A DNA stretch of 64,000 nt, taken from positions 7,270,073 to 7,334,072 of the forward strand of contig OX459102.1 in NCBI GenBank assembly GCA_949775045.1, written 5' to 3'. The DNA is from Metridium senile (Eukaryota > Cnidaria > Anthozoa > Actiniaria > Metridiidae). The position numbers and the translations under genes were made by a program. The first letter of the stretch is position 1; each line of letters opens with the position of its first letter. This document shows, one piece after another, positions 11,701-21,425 of the stretch. Under the pieces are notes generated by a model, which worked only from the letters and a program-made list of their open reading frames with translations, did not search any database and had not been told where the DNA came from.

Positions 11701-11955
11701 TAGCTGCAACTTGTTGATGTTAATCATAATCATCATTATAAATATAATCATCTGCATCATAAGGCACCATTTGTCATTCCCATTTCTCATCCTATTCTCA
11801 TTCTTTATCATACTCTTCCATCCACAGCAATGAATAATTGGGACGAAGAGCAAATACTTGCTGCTGTTTTAGCTGAATCTCAGAAAGAATACCTTGAAAG
11901 TCTTAAGAAGAATGTGAAGGAAAATTCCCCTGAACCAGGGGGGAGCAAGTCATAG
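2771..11955 (+). CDS. OTUD5: OTU domain deubiquitinase, OTUD5 (DUBA) homologue, complete
   Basis: Exons: 2771-3085, 3170-3263, 5129-5193, 6542-6698, 7013-7161, 8692-8745, 9969-10103, 10811-11159, 11828-11955. They join in phase to 481 aa (human protein about 571). OTUD5 is an OTU-family cysteine protease that trims ubiquitin chains and damps innate signalling. The catalytic core is intact: Asp128 and Cys131 in [10 protein letters not shown], and His236 in [16 protein letters not shown] motif at 87-93 matches the human Ser177 region, whose CK2 phosphorylation is needed for activity. The protein then has a conserved QMLEDK-to-ARESYL helix (279-306), a Ser/Pro-rich linker (324-440) and a C-terminal ubiquitin-interacting motif near 445-463 ([17 protein letters not shown]). 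Introns contain simple repeats and MITEs. The start is the first ATG of the N-terminal basic, low-complexity region. Domain assignment is firm; the exact N-terminus is less so. Confidence 0.93.
3086..3169 (+). other. 84-nt in-frame mini-intron of OTUD5
   Basis: The donor gtatta follows ...VTTEE and the acceptor tttaaag precedes RERQFEQAL. Removal joins the two segments as in vertebrate OTUD5. The length is divisible by three and there is no stop inside, so retention would insert 28 mostly hydrophobic residues just ahead of the OTU domain. The splice is inferred from family alignment. Confidence 0.7.
3965..4290. repeat. Diverged duplicate of the OTUD5 promoter in intron 2
   Basis: This block repeats 2462-2756 in order: the (g/a)ataCTTCAC start, the gaagttgaaaa stretch, ataaccaaataaatga, then cattTGGAGAGAC and the gttgttgttc-aaaa-gcaac/gac end. 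The CRE here reads TGATGTCA (4178-4185) instead of TGACGTCA. Confidence 0.75.
4883..5069. mobile_element. Palindromic MITE, 'caaacrgyttcaacattt' family, copy 1
   Basis: A near-perfect hairpin. The left arm (tttcaacatttgcttcaaca...) is mirrored by the right arm (...tgttgaagcaaatgttgaaa). The centre holds ttaaacgctt/aagcgtttaa. Related copies lie at 12100-12530 and 43617-43722. Confidence 0.7.
5207..6325. repeat. 95-bp tandem array plus foldback, copy A
   Basis: About seven direct units start with actag at 5211, 5306, 5401, 5497, 5592, 5688 and 5783 (period 95-96 bp, core taaactagtataggctg). A short foldback follows at about 5860-5930, then one inverted unit at about 6214-6320. Related structures lie at 13817-14340 and 49732-49960. 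Open frames across it are in-frame readings of the repeat. Confidence 0.85.
5937..6213. mobile_element. PIF/Harbinger-like MITE nested in the foldback repeat
   Basis: The element spans 5940-6210 (271 bp). Termini are GGGATTGGTCATAAAGTAT and the inverted ATACTTTATGACCAGTCCC, with poly-G and poly-C inside. It is flanked by TAA (5937-5939, 6211-6213), the 3-bp TWA duplication usual for PIF/Harbinger. It interrupts the inverted 95-bp unit. Confidence 0.75.
6355..6505. repeat. Dispersed repeat, copy 1 (with 31625-31790)
   Basis: Both copies share aataatgcatt-caggc/g, aataattrgctagccaa and ccaatcagattctagatagt in the same order. No ends or coding capacity were identified. Confidence 0.6.
6699..6960. 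repeat. GAT/GTG microsatellite at the OTUD5 intron 4 donor
   Basis: An imperfect (GAT)n/(GGT)n tract begins five bases after the 5' splice site at 6699. Apparent Asp-, Met- or His-rich frames here are repeat translations. Confidence 0.9.
7179..7339. mobile_element. Hairpin MITE in OTUD5 intron
   Basis: The left arm atagtttcttgtggtatgtc pairs with the right arm gacataccacttgaaactat. Inner arms also pair around tggatccaca. Confidence 0.65.
7468..7732. mobile_element. MITE 'TTACAGTGYGACTAC', copy 1
   Basis: The ends ttacagtgtgactacag and gtagtcgcactgtaa are inverted, followed inside by rccrgggccac / gtggccctgg. A second copy is at 40687-40892. The TTA/TAA ends fit a 3-bp TWA target but this was not proved. 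Confidence 0.7.
8523..8643. repeat. ATCC/TTCA tetranucleotide tract
   Basis: Degenerate (catc)n/(attc)n run in OTUD5 intron 5, just upstream of exon 6 at 8692. Confidence 0.85.
8925..9345 (+). mobile_element. tRNA-derived SINE, copy 1, with doubled tail
   Basis: A degenerate tRNA-like head (gctggcctttcatcac, then a box-B-like gggtttgattccc near 8980) is followed by a tail beginning tgatgtgttgttctctctca. That tail occurs twice (about 9020 and 9210), separated by about 190 bp. Related copies on the minus strand lie at 30985-31187 and 52581-52757. Confidence 0.7.
9375..9600. mobile_element. Hairpin MITE 'acctacttgca'
   Basis: The left arm acctacttgcagtaaggttg mirrors the right arm caaccttattgcaagtaggt. 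Inner arms pair around ttaattaattcctttc. A partial copy of one arm is at about 50050-50110. Confidence 0.75.
9614..9803. mobile_element. pogo/Tigger-like MITE
   Basis: The right end ggggttccactg followed by TA, and the left end gttggaaccctg, are inverted. Internal cgcttaatacggccacc repeats resemble 55724-55884, which has a clearer structure. The CAGTGGAACCCC terminus is typical of pogo-type Tc1/mariner elements. The left end is degraded. Confidence 0.6.
10230..10570. repeat. Dispersed repeat 'gaccatggtc', copy 1
   Basis: It contains tgtttttrttttgttttctcgtaatacg-type sequence, ctgactgcgaat and gcatgccagtaagtgaccatgg. Related sequence lies at 38700-39035 and 53335-53580. It fills most of OTUD5 intron 7. 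Confidence 0.55.
11542..11874 (+). repeat. Tandem duplication of OTUD5 intron end plus first part of last exon
   Basis: Unit 1 (11542-11705) and unit 2 (11706-11874) both run from gcaacttgtt through the acceptor ccacag into exon sequence ending gttttagct. Unit 2 continues into the real last exon (11828-11955). Unit 1 holds a second acceptor and a partial exon (11659-11717) that reads [15 protein letters not shown], then ATC and TGA. Confidence 0.9.
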
Positions 11956-12099
11956 CGAGTAGGGATGTGTTAATAATACACCAGTTACGAGTTTTTCATT
12001 ATGCAATCTTAGCCTGGATTCTAGGTAAATTAGTCAAAACGTGGAGATAAAACATGTGGCATTTCTTTAGTTTGTTGATGTTTGCATGTTGAACGTAGG

Positions 12100-12530
12100 T
12101 GGGCAAACGGCTGCAACATCTGCTTCAACATCTGTTCGATTTTGTTGAATGGTAATATGGAAACCTTTTGCCAACCCCTTTCAACATTGTTGAAACGTGT
12201 TTGAAAGACAACTAAATGCGCATGAGTGTAGTCAACAATGTTGAACGGAGCAGGGCAAACGACTTCAACTCCGATTCAACATTCATAGAACAAAAGAAAT
12301 GTTGAATGGATGTTTCAACATTTGCTTGAACATCCGTTCGATTTTGTTGAATGGCAATGTTTAAACGCTTTTAAACTCTTTCAACATCGATTCAACACTT
12401 TTCAACAATGTTGAAAGAGTTTAAAAGCGTTTTTAGTAATATAATAATATTATAATATTTAAAAATATTGCTATTCAACAAAATCGAACGGTTGTTGTAG
12501 CAAATGTTGAAGCCGTTTTCCCGGACCTTT
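12100..12530. mobile_element. Palindromic 'gttgaa' MITE family, copy 2 (complex)
   Basis: It begins gggcaaacggctgcaacatc and ends gttgaagccgtttt, with internal partial repeats of the same arms and a ttaaacgctttt/aaaagcgttttt centre. It looks like two nested or tandem copies. Confidence 0.65.
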
Positions 12531-12699
12531 AGCTGTACTACATACAAAAGAATATATCACATGCTATCGAGGCTAAAGCTGCGCAATGAAGAACTTGAAA
12601 CTGGTATATTCTAGGTCGCGCATATAAGACAATTATTATTTCAAAACAACATGTATAGTTTAGTTAGTAAAATGAAAATGTTATATTCTGGATTTCTAT

Positions 12700-12957
12700 A
12701 CGACATACATCTAAACACGAATAATCGAGATGTTTAAAATCATTGTTTTTGTGAAGAACATGGACGTTGTTGAGATATACATCTAAACACGAATAATCGA
12801 GGTGCTTGCAATCATTGTTCTTGTCAAGAACATGGAGGTTATTGTTGAGATATTATGGGCATACATCTAAACACGAATAATCAAGGTGTTTATAATCATT
12901 TTCTTGTCAAGAACATGGAGGTTATTGTTGAGATATTATGGGCATACATCTAAACGG
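12700..12957. repeat. Three-copy tandem repeat
   Basis: The unit starts catacatctaaacacgaataatcgaggtg-type sequence (at about 12703, 12776 and 12861) and ends aagaacatggaggttattgt. Units are about 73-85 bp. No gene. Confidence 0.8.
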
Positions 12958-13249
12958 GTTATAACAGGTTTAAAACCGGTTTGAAGTTAATTTATCCGCC
13001 CAAAACTCTGGACGAACTTGACCAGCTACATGCAGAGATTTATTTTCCTTCTTTAGCGAAGGAAAAATACATAAATTTCTGTCAAGCAGGATAGAGATTA
13101 GATGGCTCGCCGTTCTATTTGGTTATTATTGTTCAGATGTATTAGATAAAGCCACATTCATTAATGGTGTCCAGATAAACATACATTTTCAAGGTCCTTC
13201 TCCCTGTAACGGGCACAGTCTACGTAATTCAATAGAAACAACTTGTAAG

Positions 13250-13520
13250 TTTAAATGTTTACAACATGAGCGGCCGTGTTGTATCGGCAGATACAATCAC
13301 AAGCCGAAACGACTTAAAAAACGTCTAGGTTAGTTTTTTCATATTTTACCAAAATGTTCAAGATTAAAGTAAATCTCGCCGAGAAATTACAAGTTAAAAC
13401 TTAGGATATACAACACTAGTGTTGTATGAAGATTTACAACACGCGTCATGGTTTCTTTTTGTAAATGTCTCATTAATTATTCATGAGTTTTTCAAAAGAA
13501 AATACAATAAAAGGTTCCCA
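13250..13520. repeat. Modular hairpin-head repeat, copy 1
   Basis: The head tgtttacaacatgagcggcc is followed by the shared body (gtctaggttagtt, ttaccaaaatgtt, caagttaaaactta, atgtctcattaattattcat). The same family is at 39785-40620, 40893-41168, 43325-43565 and 54600-55045. Confidence 0.7.
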
Positions 13521-13816
13521 TTACTCGGAGAAGGACCTGATTTTCACTATTTCAAATGCCATATGTCTTGTTATATATTCACGATTCTATCGACTTTCCT
13601 TCGCCCGTACAAACGTTGAAAAAATACTAATATAAACACGGAGGTTATTATAGAAAATCGTGCGCGCTGATTGGTCAGAGAAGTTCGCACTATTTTTCGA
13701 TAATCACCTACAGCGTTTCGCGCTCTTTTAGAAATTCGAAGTAAATAGCATTTCTTTGAAATTGGCTGGTTATTTTTAATTTTCGAAATAATCACCTTTT
13801 TATTTAAATGGAAACT

Positions 13817-14340
13817 CAGTAGCGAGTAAACTAGTATAGGCTGCGTCGGTGTTTGATATAAACGATAGGTAATAGAATGAAATTTGTAACACCGTAAAAA
13901 AAATAGAAATAGAAACTAGCGAGTAAACTAGTATAGGCGGCGTCGGTGTTTGATATAAACGATAGGTAATAGAATGAAATTTGTAACACCGTAAAAAAAA
14001 TAGAAATAGAAACTAGTGAGTAAACTAGTATAGGCGGCGTCGGTGTTTGATATAAACGATAGGTAATATAATGAAATATGTAACGCCGTAAAAAATGTTG
14101 ACTTAACTTTACTGACGTTTCGAGCTTTAGTCCTTTGTCCGAGTAAAATTATTATCTAATAAAGGGCTAAAGCTTGAAACGTCAGTAAAGTTAAGTCAAT
14201 ATTTTTTACAATGTTACAACTTTCATTCTATTACCTATCGTTTATATCAAACACCGACGCAGCCTATACTAGTTTACTCACTAGTTTCTATTTCTATTTT
14301 TTACGGTGTTACAACTTTCATTATATTACCTACCTTTTTA
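13817..14340. repeat. 95-bp tandem array plus foldback, copy B
   Basis: Three direct units of the family seen at 5207, then a foldback with gacgtttcgagctttag mirrored by ctaaagcttgaaacgtc (about 14105-14185), then an inverted unit at about 14220-14335. Confidence 0.8.
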
Positions 14341-14639
14341 TTTATTTAAAGCAAATTTTTCTCCTTAGGCTCGGTGAATTATCGGTGGATATTAAACGAG
14401 CCACAAGACATTTGACATTTTAAATAGTCGAAATATATATTTCTTTGAAGAAATTTGGTGATTATGGTGGTAAAGTGAAACTTAGATTTTCACAAGCACT
14501 AAAACAGTTTTATGAAATATGTATATTAATAAATGAAAAAAATTACTTAAGACTTTGTAATTATAAGCAACAAGATATAAGATAAATCTGGTGAAACTGA
14601 ACTGTTTATCTGGTTGATTTTTTTTCTGTATTATATCAT

Positions 14640-15262
14640 TTATTTACTTTTTTGTCTTTATCATTCTTTTGCGTGTTTATTTGCTTGTTTGTTTGTTCGT
14701 TTTGCTCCTTTATTTGTTTGTTTGTTCGTTGTGGATTGTTTGTTCGTTTGGTTGTTTGGTTGTTTGTTTGTTCTTTGTGGTTTGTTTTTTCGTTGTGGTT
14801 CGTTTGGTTCTTTGTTTGTTTGTTTGTTCTTTGTGGTTTGTTTTTTCGTTGTGGTTCGTTTGGTTGTTTGTTTGTTCTTTGTTCGTTGTTGTTTGTTTGT
14901 TTGTTCGTTTGGTTGTTCGTTGTGGTTTAATGCTTGTTCTTTTGTTTGTTTGTTCTTTTTCTTGTTTGCCGTTCGTTTTGCTTGTTTGTTCGTTTGCTTG
15001 TTTGTTCGTTGTTGTTTGTTTGTTTACCCGTTTGCCAGTTTGTTTGTTTGTTTGGTCGTTGTGGTTTGTTTGTTCGTTTGGTTGTTTGTTTGTTGTTCTT
15101 TGTTTGTTTACTCGTTTGTTTGTTCGTTGTTCTTGGTTTGTTTGCCCGTTTTTGTTGTTTGTTTGCTCGTTTTTATTTGTTTGTTTGTTTGTTTTTCTGT
15201 TTGCTTGTTAGGTTTTTTTCGTGTTTTTTTTTTTTCGTTTACTCGTTTGCTTGTTTGTTTGT
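14640..15262. repeat. GTTT/GTTC-rich tract, about 620 bp
   Basis: A degenerate (TTTG)n/(TTCG)n tract. It is open in all three forward frames and gives Cys/Phe/Leu/Val-rich translations up to 216 aa. This is low-complexity composition, not coding. Confidence 0.9.
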
Positions 15263-15804
15263 AACTTGAAAAAAATTGAAAATACATAATTTTGTTTTTC
15301 CACCTCTTCTATATTTCTTTCCTTTTTTCTCTATGTTCAGTTCTTAATTTATTATTCCTTGGATTTCAATTGCAATAATTCATTATTCTTGGTGCATTTT
15401 GAACCCGTTATTTCGATGATTTCGGTCAGTCTATGCAGAATCCCGAGGGGGAGGGCATGGCTGCAAAACGGATGTGACCTCACATCTCTGTCACAACTTG
15501 TAATATGATTCTTTCGCACATGACAAAACACATCTTATTCTCTGCTATTGCCGCAAAATACTCTCCAAACAACAAACAAGGCTTACCAGCTAAAGGTGAG
15601 AAAGAAAGTTTTATTCCTAAAACTATACATTGGATTCTTAAGAAAATTTGAAGTTTTAGGTGATTATATGTGATGCGAGGTTTCGCATACCATTCAGTGT
15701 AATTGTTGATCGTACATCAGGGACCTTTAACCCAAATACAAGTCTTTTGGAAAGCAATTTCACACTTTAATTTCAAGCTCAAACATTTTAATCACCCTCG
15801 AAAA
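15263..15804. other. No feature seen
   Basis: AT-rich intergenic sequence between the GTTT tract and the next dispersed repeat. No convincing open frame or repeat was found. Confidence 0.5.
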
Positions 15805-16025
15805 ATCCTTAAAATCAAAATAGTTACTAACTAATAGTTTCTATTTAGTGACTATTTAGTCAGCATCACTCAACTAGAAACATCAACTACAAAGTGAAAC
15901 AATACCTTTAATTTATATTATTGCTTATTGCAACTTTACCTGTCTTTGATAGTGGCTAAAATTAGTCACCAAATTGGAACTATTACACCTATATAGAAAT
16001 TATGTTTTATTTCATGGATGTTGTG
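15805..16025. repeat. Dispersed repeat 'tagttactaactaatagttt', copy 1
   Basis: It contains tagtgactatttagtc, gaaacaatacct, tgtctttgatagt and ttttatttcatgg. The same order occurs at 52995-53215 and inverted or partial at 62385-62560. Confidence 0.7.
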
Positions 16026-16082
16026 TTTTCATACCTATTCATTGAAGTTGAATTTATTGAGCAACAAAGAAATAATCTTTCA

Positions 16083-16380
16083 ACGATTCAACAATATTGT
16101 TTTAAGAAACTAATATCTCAGAATTGATATACAAAAAATGTGTTTACAATTATATTTCATATGCTAGGAAAATTTTATGTTTCTATAATAATGGTGGCTT
16201 TTGAGTAAATAATTTTGGGTTTTGCAATGCGATTCAACAATATTGTTTTAAGAAAGAAATATCTCATAATTGATATAAAAAATGTTTTCACTTATATCAC
16301 CGTTTAATATGCTAGGAAAATTTGATGTTTCTATAATAATGGTGGCTTTTGAGTAAATAATTTTGGGTTTTGCAATGCGT
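16083..16380. repeat. Tandem duplication, period about 147 bp
   Basis: The block from ttcaacaatattgttttaag to gttttgcaatgcg is present twice in a row (from about 16085 and 16232), with few differences. Confidence 0.85.
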
Positions 16381-16441
16381 TTTATACAATCACAAATTAC
16401 GTTGTTTAATAATTTACTTTTAATGAGTTTTATAAACCAGA

Positions 16442-16693
16442 CCATAATGCCCGGGGGGGGGTTCTCCCTTTATCCAAGTGGTAGGGGTGATCGGCGTACC
16501 TTTTAGGGTTAAAATCTTTCCAGTGCGTACCTTTTAGGCTCCATTTAGAGATTTGGCTCAAAAATCAGTTCTAAGGGTCGTTTTTACTCTGCTTTATTTG
16601 TATCTGAGCGTACCTTTTAGGGGTCATTTTCAAAATCTCCGCCGATCACCCCTACCACTTGGACAAAGGGAGTACCCCCCCCGGGCCATAATG
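16442..16693. mobile_element. hAT-like MITE with 8-bp TSD, copy 1
   Basis: The element spans 16450-16685. Ends are CCCGGGGGGGG and CCCCCCCCGGG, with inner arms ccaagtggtaggggtgatcg and its complement. The direct repeat CCATAATG (16442-16449, 16686-16693) is an 8-bp target duplication, as in hAT elements. A second copy with its own duplication is at 29707-29967. Confidence 0.85.
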
Positions 16694-16859
16694 TTTATCG
16701 TGATAATCGTATTGAAGGTTAACGAGGAATTTTGATCGGAAACTTAACTCCTTTCCTGTGTTTGATTTTATCTGTTAAGGTATTTTTTCACTTTTCTTTC
16801 CTCCATTTATTTAATCATCATTTATCCAATTAATTATACATCGAACCATCTTGTTTTTT

Positions 16860-17275
16860 TGTCCCTCCCTCCCTCCCTCCCTCCCTCCCTCCCTCCATCT
16901 ATTATTCATTCATTTATTCATTTATTTATTCATCCATTCATTCATTTATCCATCCATTCATTTATTTATTCATCCATTCATTCATTTATCCATCTATTCA
17001 TCCATTTATTCATTCATTCTTTCATTCATTCATTAATTCTTTCATTAATTTATAATTCTTTCTTTCATTCATTCATTTATTCTTTTATTCATTAATTCTT
17101 TCATTCATTCATTCATTCATTCATTTATAAATTTGTTCATTTATCCATCCATTCATTTATTCTTTCATTCATTCATCTATTCATTTGCTGATTTATCTAT
17201 CCATACATTCATCCATTTATTCATTCATTTCTTTATTTATTCATTCCTTTATTCGTTCATCCATTTAATTTTGTT
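16860..17275. repeat. TCCC then ATTC/ATCC tetranucleotide tract
   Basis: (TCCC)n at 16862-16896 passes into degenerate (ATTC)n to about 17270. The open frames are repeat translations. Confidence 0.9.
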
Positions 17276-17302
17276 TGTCGACTGTCGTCGGTGGCAAACA
17301 TA

Positions 17303-17606
17303 GAGGATATTACATGGGCGCGCGGAGACATGAATTTTATCTTCGAGTGTTGATAAGATATCCCACGAGTGAGCGCAGCGAATGAGTAGGATATCTTTTC
17401 AACACGAGAAGATAAAATTCATATCTCCAAGCGCACATGTAATGTTCTGTTTATTATATAACAGATTGAAGAAAAAAAAAAATTTTGAAAGTTCATTGGT
17501 TGAGAGTGATATATTACACATGTGCGATATCAATAATATCTTCATGACTTGGATAGGCTTTTTATCTAGTTGATATCACTCGGTATACCACTATATGTTA
17601 TATAAT
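17303..17606. mobile_element. MITE 'agaggatattacatggg', copy 1
   Basis: The left part tattacatgggcgcgcgg...gaattttatcttcgagtgttg mirrors caacacgagaagataaaattc...gcgcacatgtaatgt, around gagtgagcgcagcgaatgag. A second copy is at 47462-47765. Confidence 0.75.
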
Positions 17607-17668
17607 AAAAAGGTTTCTCTTACAGAGCTTCTATACCTTATAGTGGTAGAACTACAGGCATCCTAGGC

Positions 17669-17916
17669 TCTTGACTTTTAACTTATAAAATCAAGCAACT
17701 TTTCCAGCTTATAATAAATCAATTGATAAGCAACTTTTCACCTAATAAATAACTAAAAACTATGCATGCATTGATAGGGGGAGGGGGTATTTAAAAAAGG
17801 TAAACTACGGCACAAATCGTTTTGATATCAACATATCAATGTATGTGTGGTTTTTAGTTATTTATAAGCTGAAAAAGTCGCTTGATTTTATAAGTTAAAA
17901 GTCAAGTTAACCCCGG
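17669..17916. mobile_element. Hairpin element near the receptor-like gene
   Basis: The left arm cttgacttttaacttataaa pairs with the right arm tttataagttaaaagtcaag. The inner part has aacttttccagcttata / tataagctgaaaaagt. Confidence 0.7.
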
Positions 17917-18471
17917 CCGGTAACTATTTATACTCCTAGTTGAAGAGAGGCCTTGTTAGACTATGTGTAAGAAAGACACGTACAACGTAATCTCAGCTAC
18001 CAGGCTAGGAATCGCGTTCAGGCTACGAAGCGCGAATCTAATCCAATGGACAGGGGTGAAAAACGCACGGCGAATGCGTAGGCAAACAAAAGACTAGCTG
18101 AAGATTTTACGAATGGTTTCATGTTATATATTATGCGAATTTCTCTTCTATTATTTGACCAGGTAAAGAAAACAACTAATGTAATGTGTTAGGCAAAAAT
18201 AAGCACTAACTTTCCACGAACAGCCTTAACCTTAAAGATTTACCAAACGCCGGTAAATCTCCAATGGTTTTATTGTAAACACGACGCGTCTACGAATTTC
18301 CCGCCTAAATTCCGAGCGTGCGCAGTGCGTTTTTCACCCGTTTTTCACCCAATGCTGTTGGGCTATACTGGCACTCATTCGCCGGATATCACATCTCCGT
18401 ACCTTGCTTACATTTCTCTTGTTCCTTCTACAGGCGGACGAACAATAAAGCTACATTATACAACAATTACC
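17917..18471 (+). promoter_or_regulatory. Upstream region of the receptor-like gene
   Basis: The GC content rises just upstream of the start. An NRF1-like gcgtgcgcagtgcg lies at about 18315-18328. An in-frame upstream ATG at 18325 would add 49 residues ahead of the signal peptide. The ATG at 18472 sits in a strong context (ttaccATGg). Promoter assignment is positional. Confidence 0.35.
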
Positions 18472-21353
18472 ATGGCAATAACCAGCACGAGAAGACAAAC
18501 TTCAATTAATTTGTTCCTCTTTTTGCTCATTTTACCACCTCTCACAACCCAATGCTTTGAAATCTACCGATCCGGTTACCAAGGCAACGCAAATGACGTG
18601 TTTATGACGTCAGAGTCAGTGTGCAACGGAAGTAGTCCACGTTGTCATGACTACTATGCTGGTCTAAACACTTGTAATGCATGTATGTGTACGGATAACA
18701 ACGAAACGTTTGGGTTTCTGGGAGGATCGTGGCGGTGCTTTGGGAAGACGGAGCTGGAACAGGAATCGGGTAGAGTAATAAGAATTAAAATAATAATCCC
18801 TATTATATGGCGTAAATATCTATATGTAACCTGCGTTGCAGGCGTTGTGGCATTACGTCATGTGTAATCTCGACACAACGAGACCCATAGATAGAAAAGT
18901 TAAACCTAGACTCAGGCTAATTAGTTGATTGAGTGCGCGTGGTATTGCATTAGATACTATTCCCATCATTAACATCATCATTAGTGATGCGCGTGCGCGC
19001 CGAATAGCAGAGCCCGAATCGAAAGCAGGTTGTTCTTTTATCGACAAAAAAGTCAAACAAACAACAACAAAATACAATACTTAAAATATCAACTGAGAAA
19101 TATGAACATCGAAGAATCAAATTAAGATAGTTTTGGCCGAAGAAGAAAATAAACTAGGGCCGGATACAAAAATGAAGAAATTGAACAGTACAACTGAAAG
19201 GCCAAGAAAACGTGTCTGTAGATAAAACTTCTTTGAAGAATAAAGACTACCAAGGAAGAAAATAAACTTGAAGGAGACAAAAATGAAGAAATTTATCTCA
19301 AGAAAAGGAAAAGATTGAAAGGCCAAGAACACTTGTCTGTAGATAAAACTTCGTAGAAGAATAAAGACTACAGCAACGTAAAAGAATTGAAAAAGAAGCG
19401 ACTTTATTCGTTATGAAAACTATCTTCAAAATGCTTCCTTCAGTATAGTTTATTTATGGATTTTCAAGCTTGGCAGTTTAACTGACCATGTTTAATTCAT
19501 CAAAACTGATTCAAGTATATTCATGTATTCTTCAAAATATTATCGATGTCATTAAGAAGAAGAAAACCTTTGGAAAATAATCACCGATAAAGTAAGTTCA
19601 ACGGATTATTTATTTCAAGTTTTTTGAGAAAAAACTGTTTGATAACGAGCGTGAAAAACACGGCCTAAAAACTTGAAATAATTATTAAGCTTCAAAAAGG
19701 AAGAATCTGTTCTCTGATTTATTATAGAAAGAAAAAAGAAAACGTTTATCTCCATTTGATTTACTTTTTGAGATACAAACCGTACATAACACGATGTTTA
19801 CAAGTGTGTAAATTGTACTTTTCACAAACTCATCAACGGAAAACATTAAAGATGAATTATAATACAAACATAATTCAAAACTGGTTGAATAACATCTGTT
19901 TATTTAGCAATATTGACTATTTTATGTTTACTAAACGAACATTTTTATTATAGTTTCTATTTCAAAGTTGTTAAAGTTTTTTTACAGAACAAAATGATGT
20001 TTTACCCAAAATTTTTCATAATAAAATACCTTGTTTTAACATCCTTGTCTTTTCAAATCGTTCCTGTGTTGGTAGAACTGATACTTGAGGTCTTTAATTC
20101 CACTTCAAAAGAACCTTTTCAGGTCGTTTTTGTTTTGTTTGAATTTTGAAGATTTGCCATGACTACTTTTTTTAATTGTAAATTTAATTCGATGAAAAGG
20201 TTTTTTTTTTATAAAGAAATGTTATAGAATTCCCTTTTTTTTTCTTTAAATACATAGTTACCATCCTATTAAGTACTTGTTCAAGTAACGTTTTTGTCAA
20301 TTTGAAGCTCAAAATCTTGATTTTTATCAGCGTTTTGTCTATGGGACTTTATCATGCACGCTGTGTCGTGCGTGACACAATTCACGCTGTCACGAATTTT
20401 GTACGATTTGATCTCAAAAAGTAAAATCTAAAAATTCATATCTTTTTCAAAAACGCGTGGATACCCCTAATTTTGTTTCTCTAGAAACGTTATAGTGATA
20501 TCGAAGTTTTTTTCTAGGTTCACATTTTAAAAATAAAAATGGGTTGGGTTGGATTTTTTAGTTAATAATTCATTATGCACACAAAATACCTTTTTCATAA
20601 TTTGAGCATAAAATTATTGAAAAATATAGTACGCTGTATGCGTGATAAATAAGATTTTTGAATTTTTATCGAAAATATATATATCGCAGATTATTATTTG
20701 CTCATAAAGTAAATAAAATTAAAAGTCCGTTCCACCTATATCTATGATTTTGTAGTTGTCTTTTGCGGTTACATATATAACTAAAATAATTACAGTTTAG
20801 ATTAGGCATAGCCCATGCACAAAAACTATTTACATTCACATATTGATGTTGTAAGAACAATTTAAACTGGAGCTCCGCTATTAGGTATTACCTAATTTGT
20901 ATATTATAATCATCACCATGCACGAACATAATTTTTCATGATCATAATGATCGCTGTCATCGTCATCATATCATTCTCATTACCACATGCACCATCGCCA
21001 TCGATCGATTTCATTATCAACATCGATATCATCACCATCACCATTATCATCATCATCATCATCATCATCATCATACTAACGCATACAATTTGTTCTTTAT
21101 CAGGTTGTTTTGTCCAAGATCAACAAAGCAAGTCGCATCGCCTTGACGTTGTTACGACAAAGGACCGACTTTACTTGAATCTTTCTATTTCTTCTGAATG
21201 TACCTATCAGTACAAGAAAAACACTTACTATCGAACATGCGATGGTAGGTGGGCGAAGGCTGGTTCTATAGGGAGCTCTAGATATGAACTCATAGTACAG
21301 AAACGAACGACACCCACTTACAGATATAGATATTGGATAAAAGTATGTATTGA

Positions 21354-21425
<72 letters not shown>

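Noticed and set aside
14614..15264. 216-aa Cys/Phe/Leu/Val-rich frame that resembles a membrane protein
   Set aside because: Translation of a GTTT/GTTC tract, open in all three frames; composition is a by-product of the repeat.
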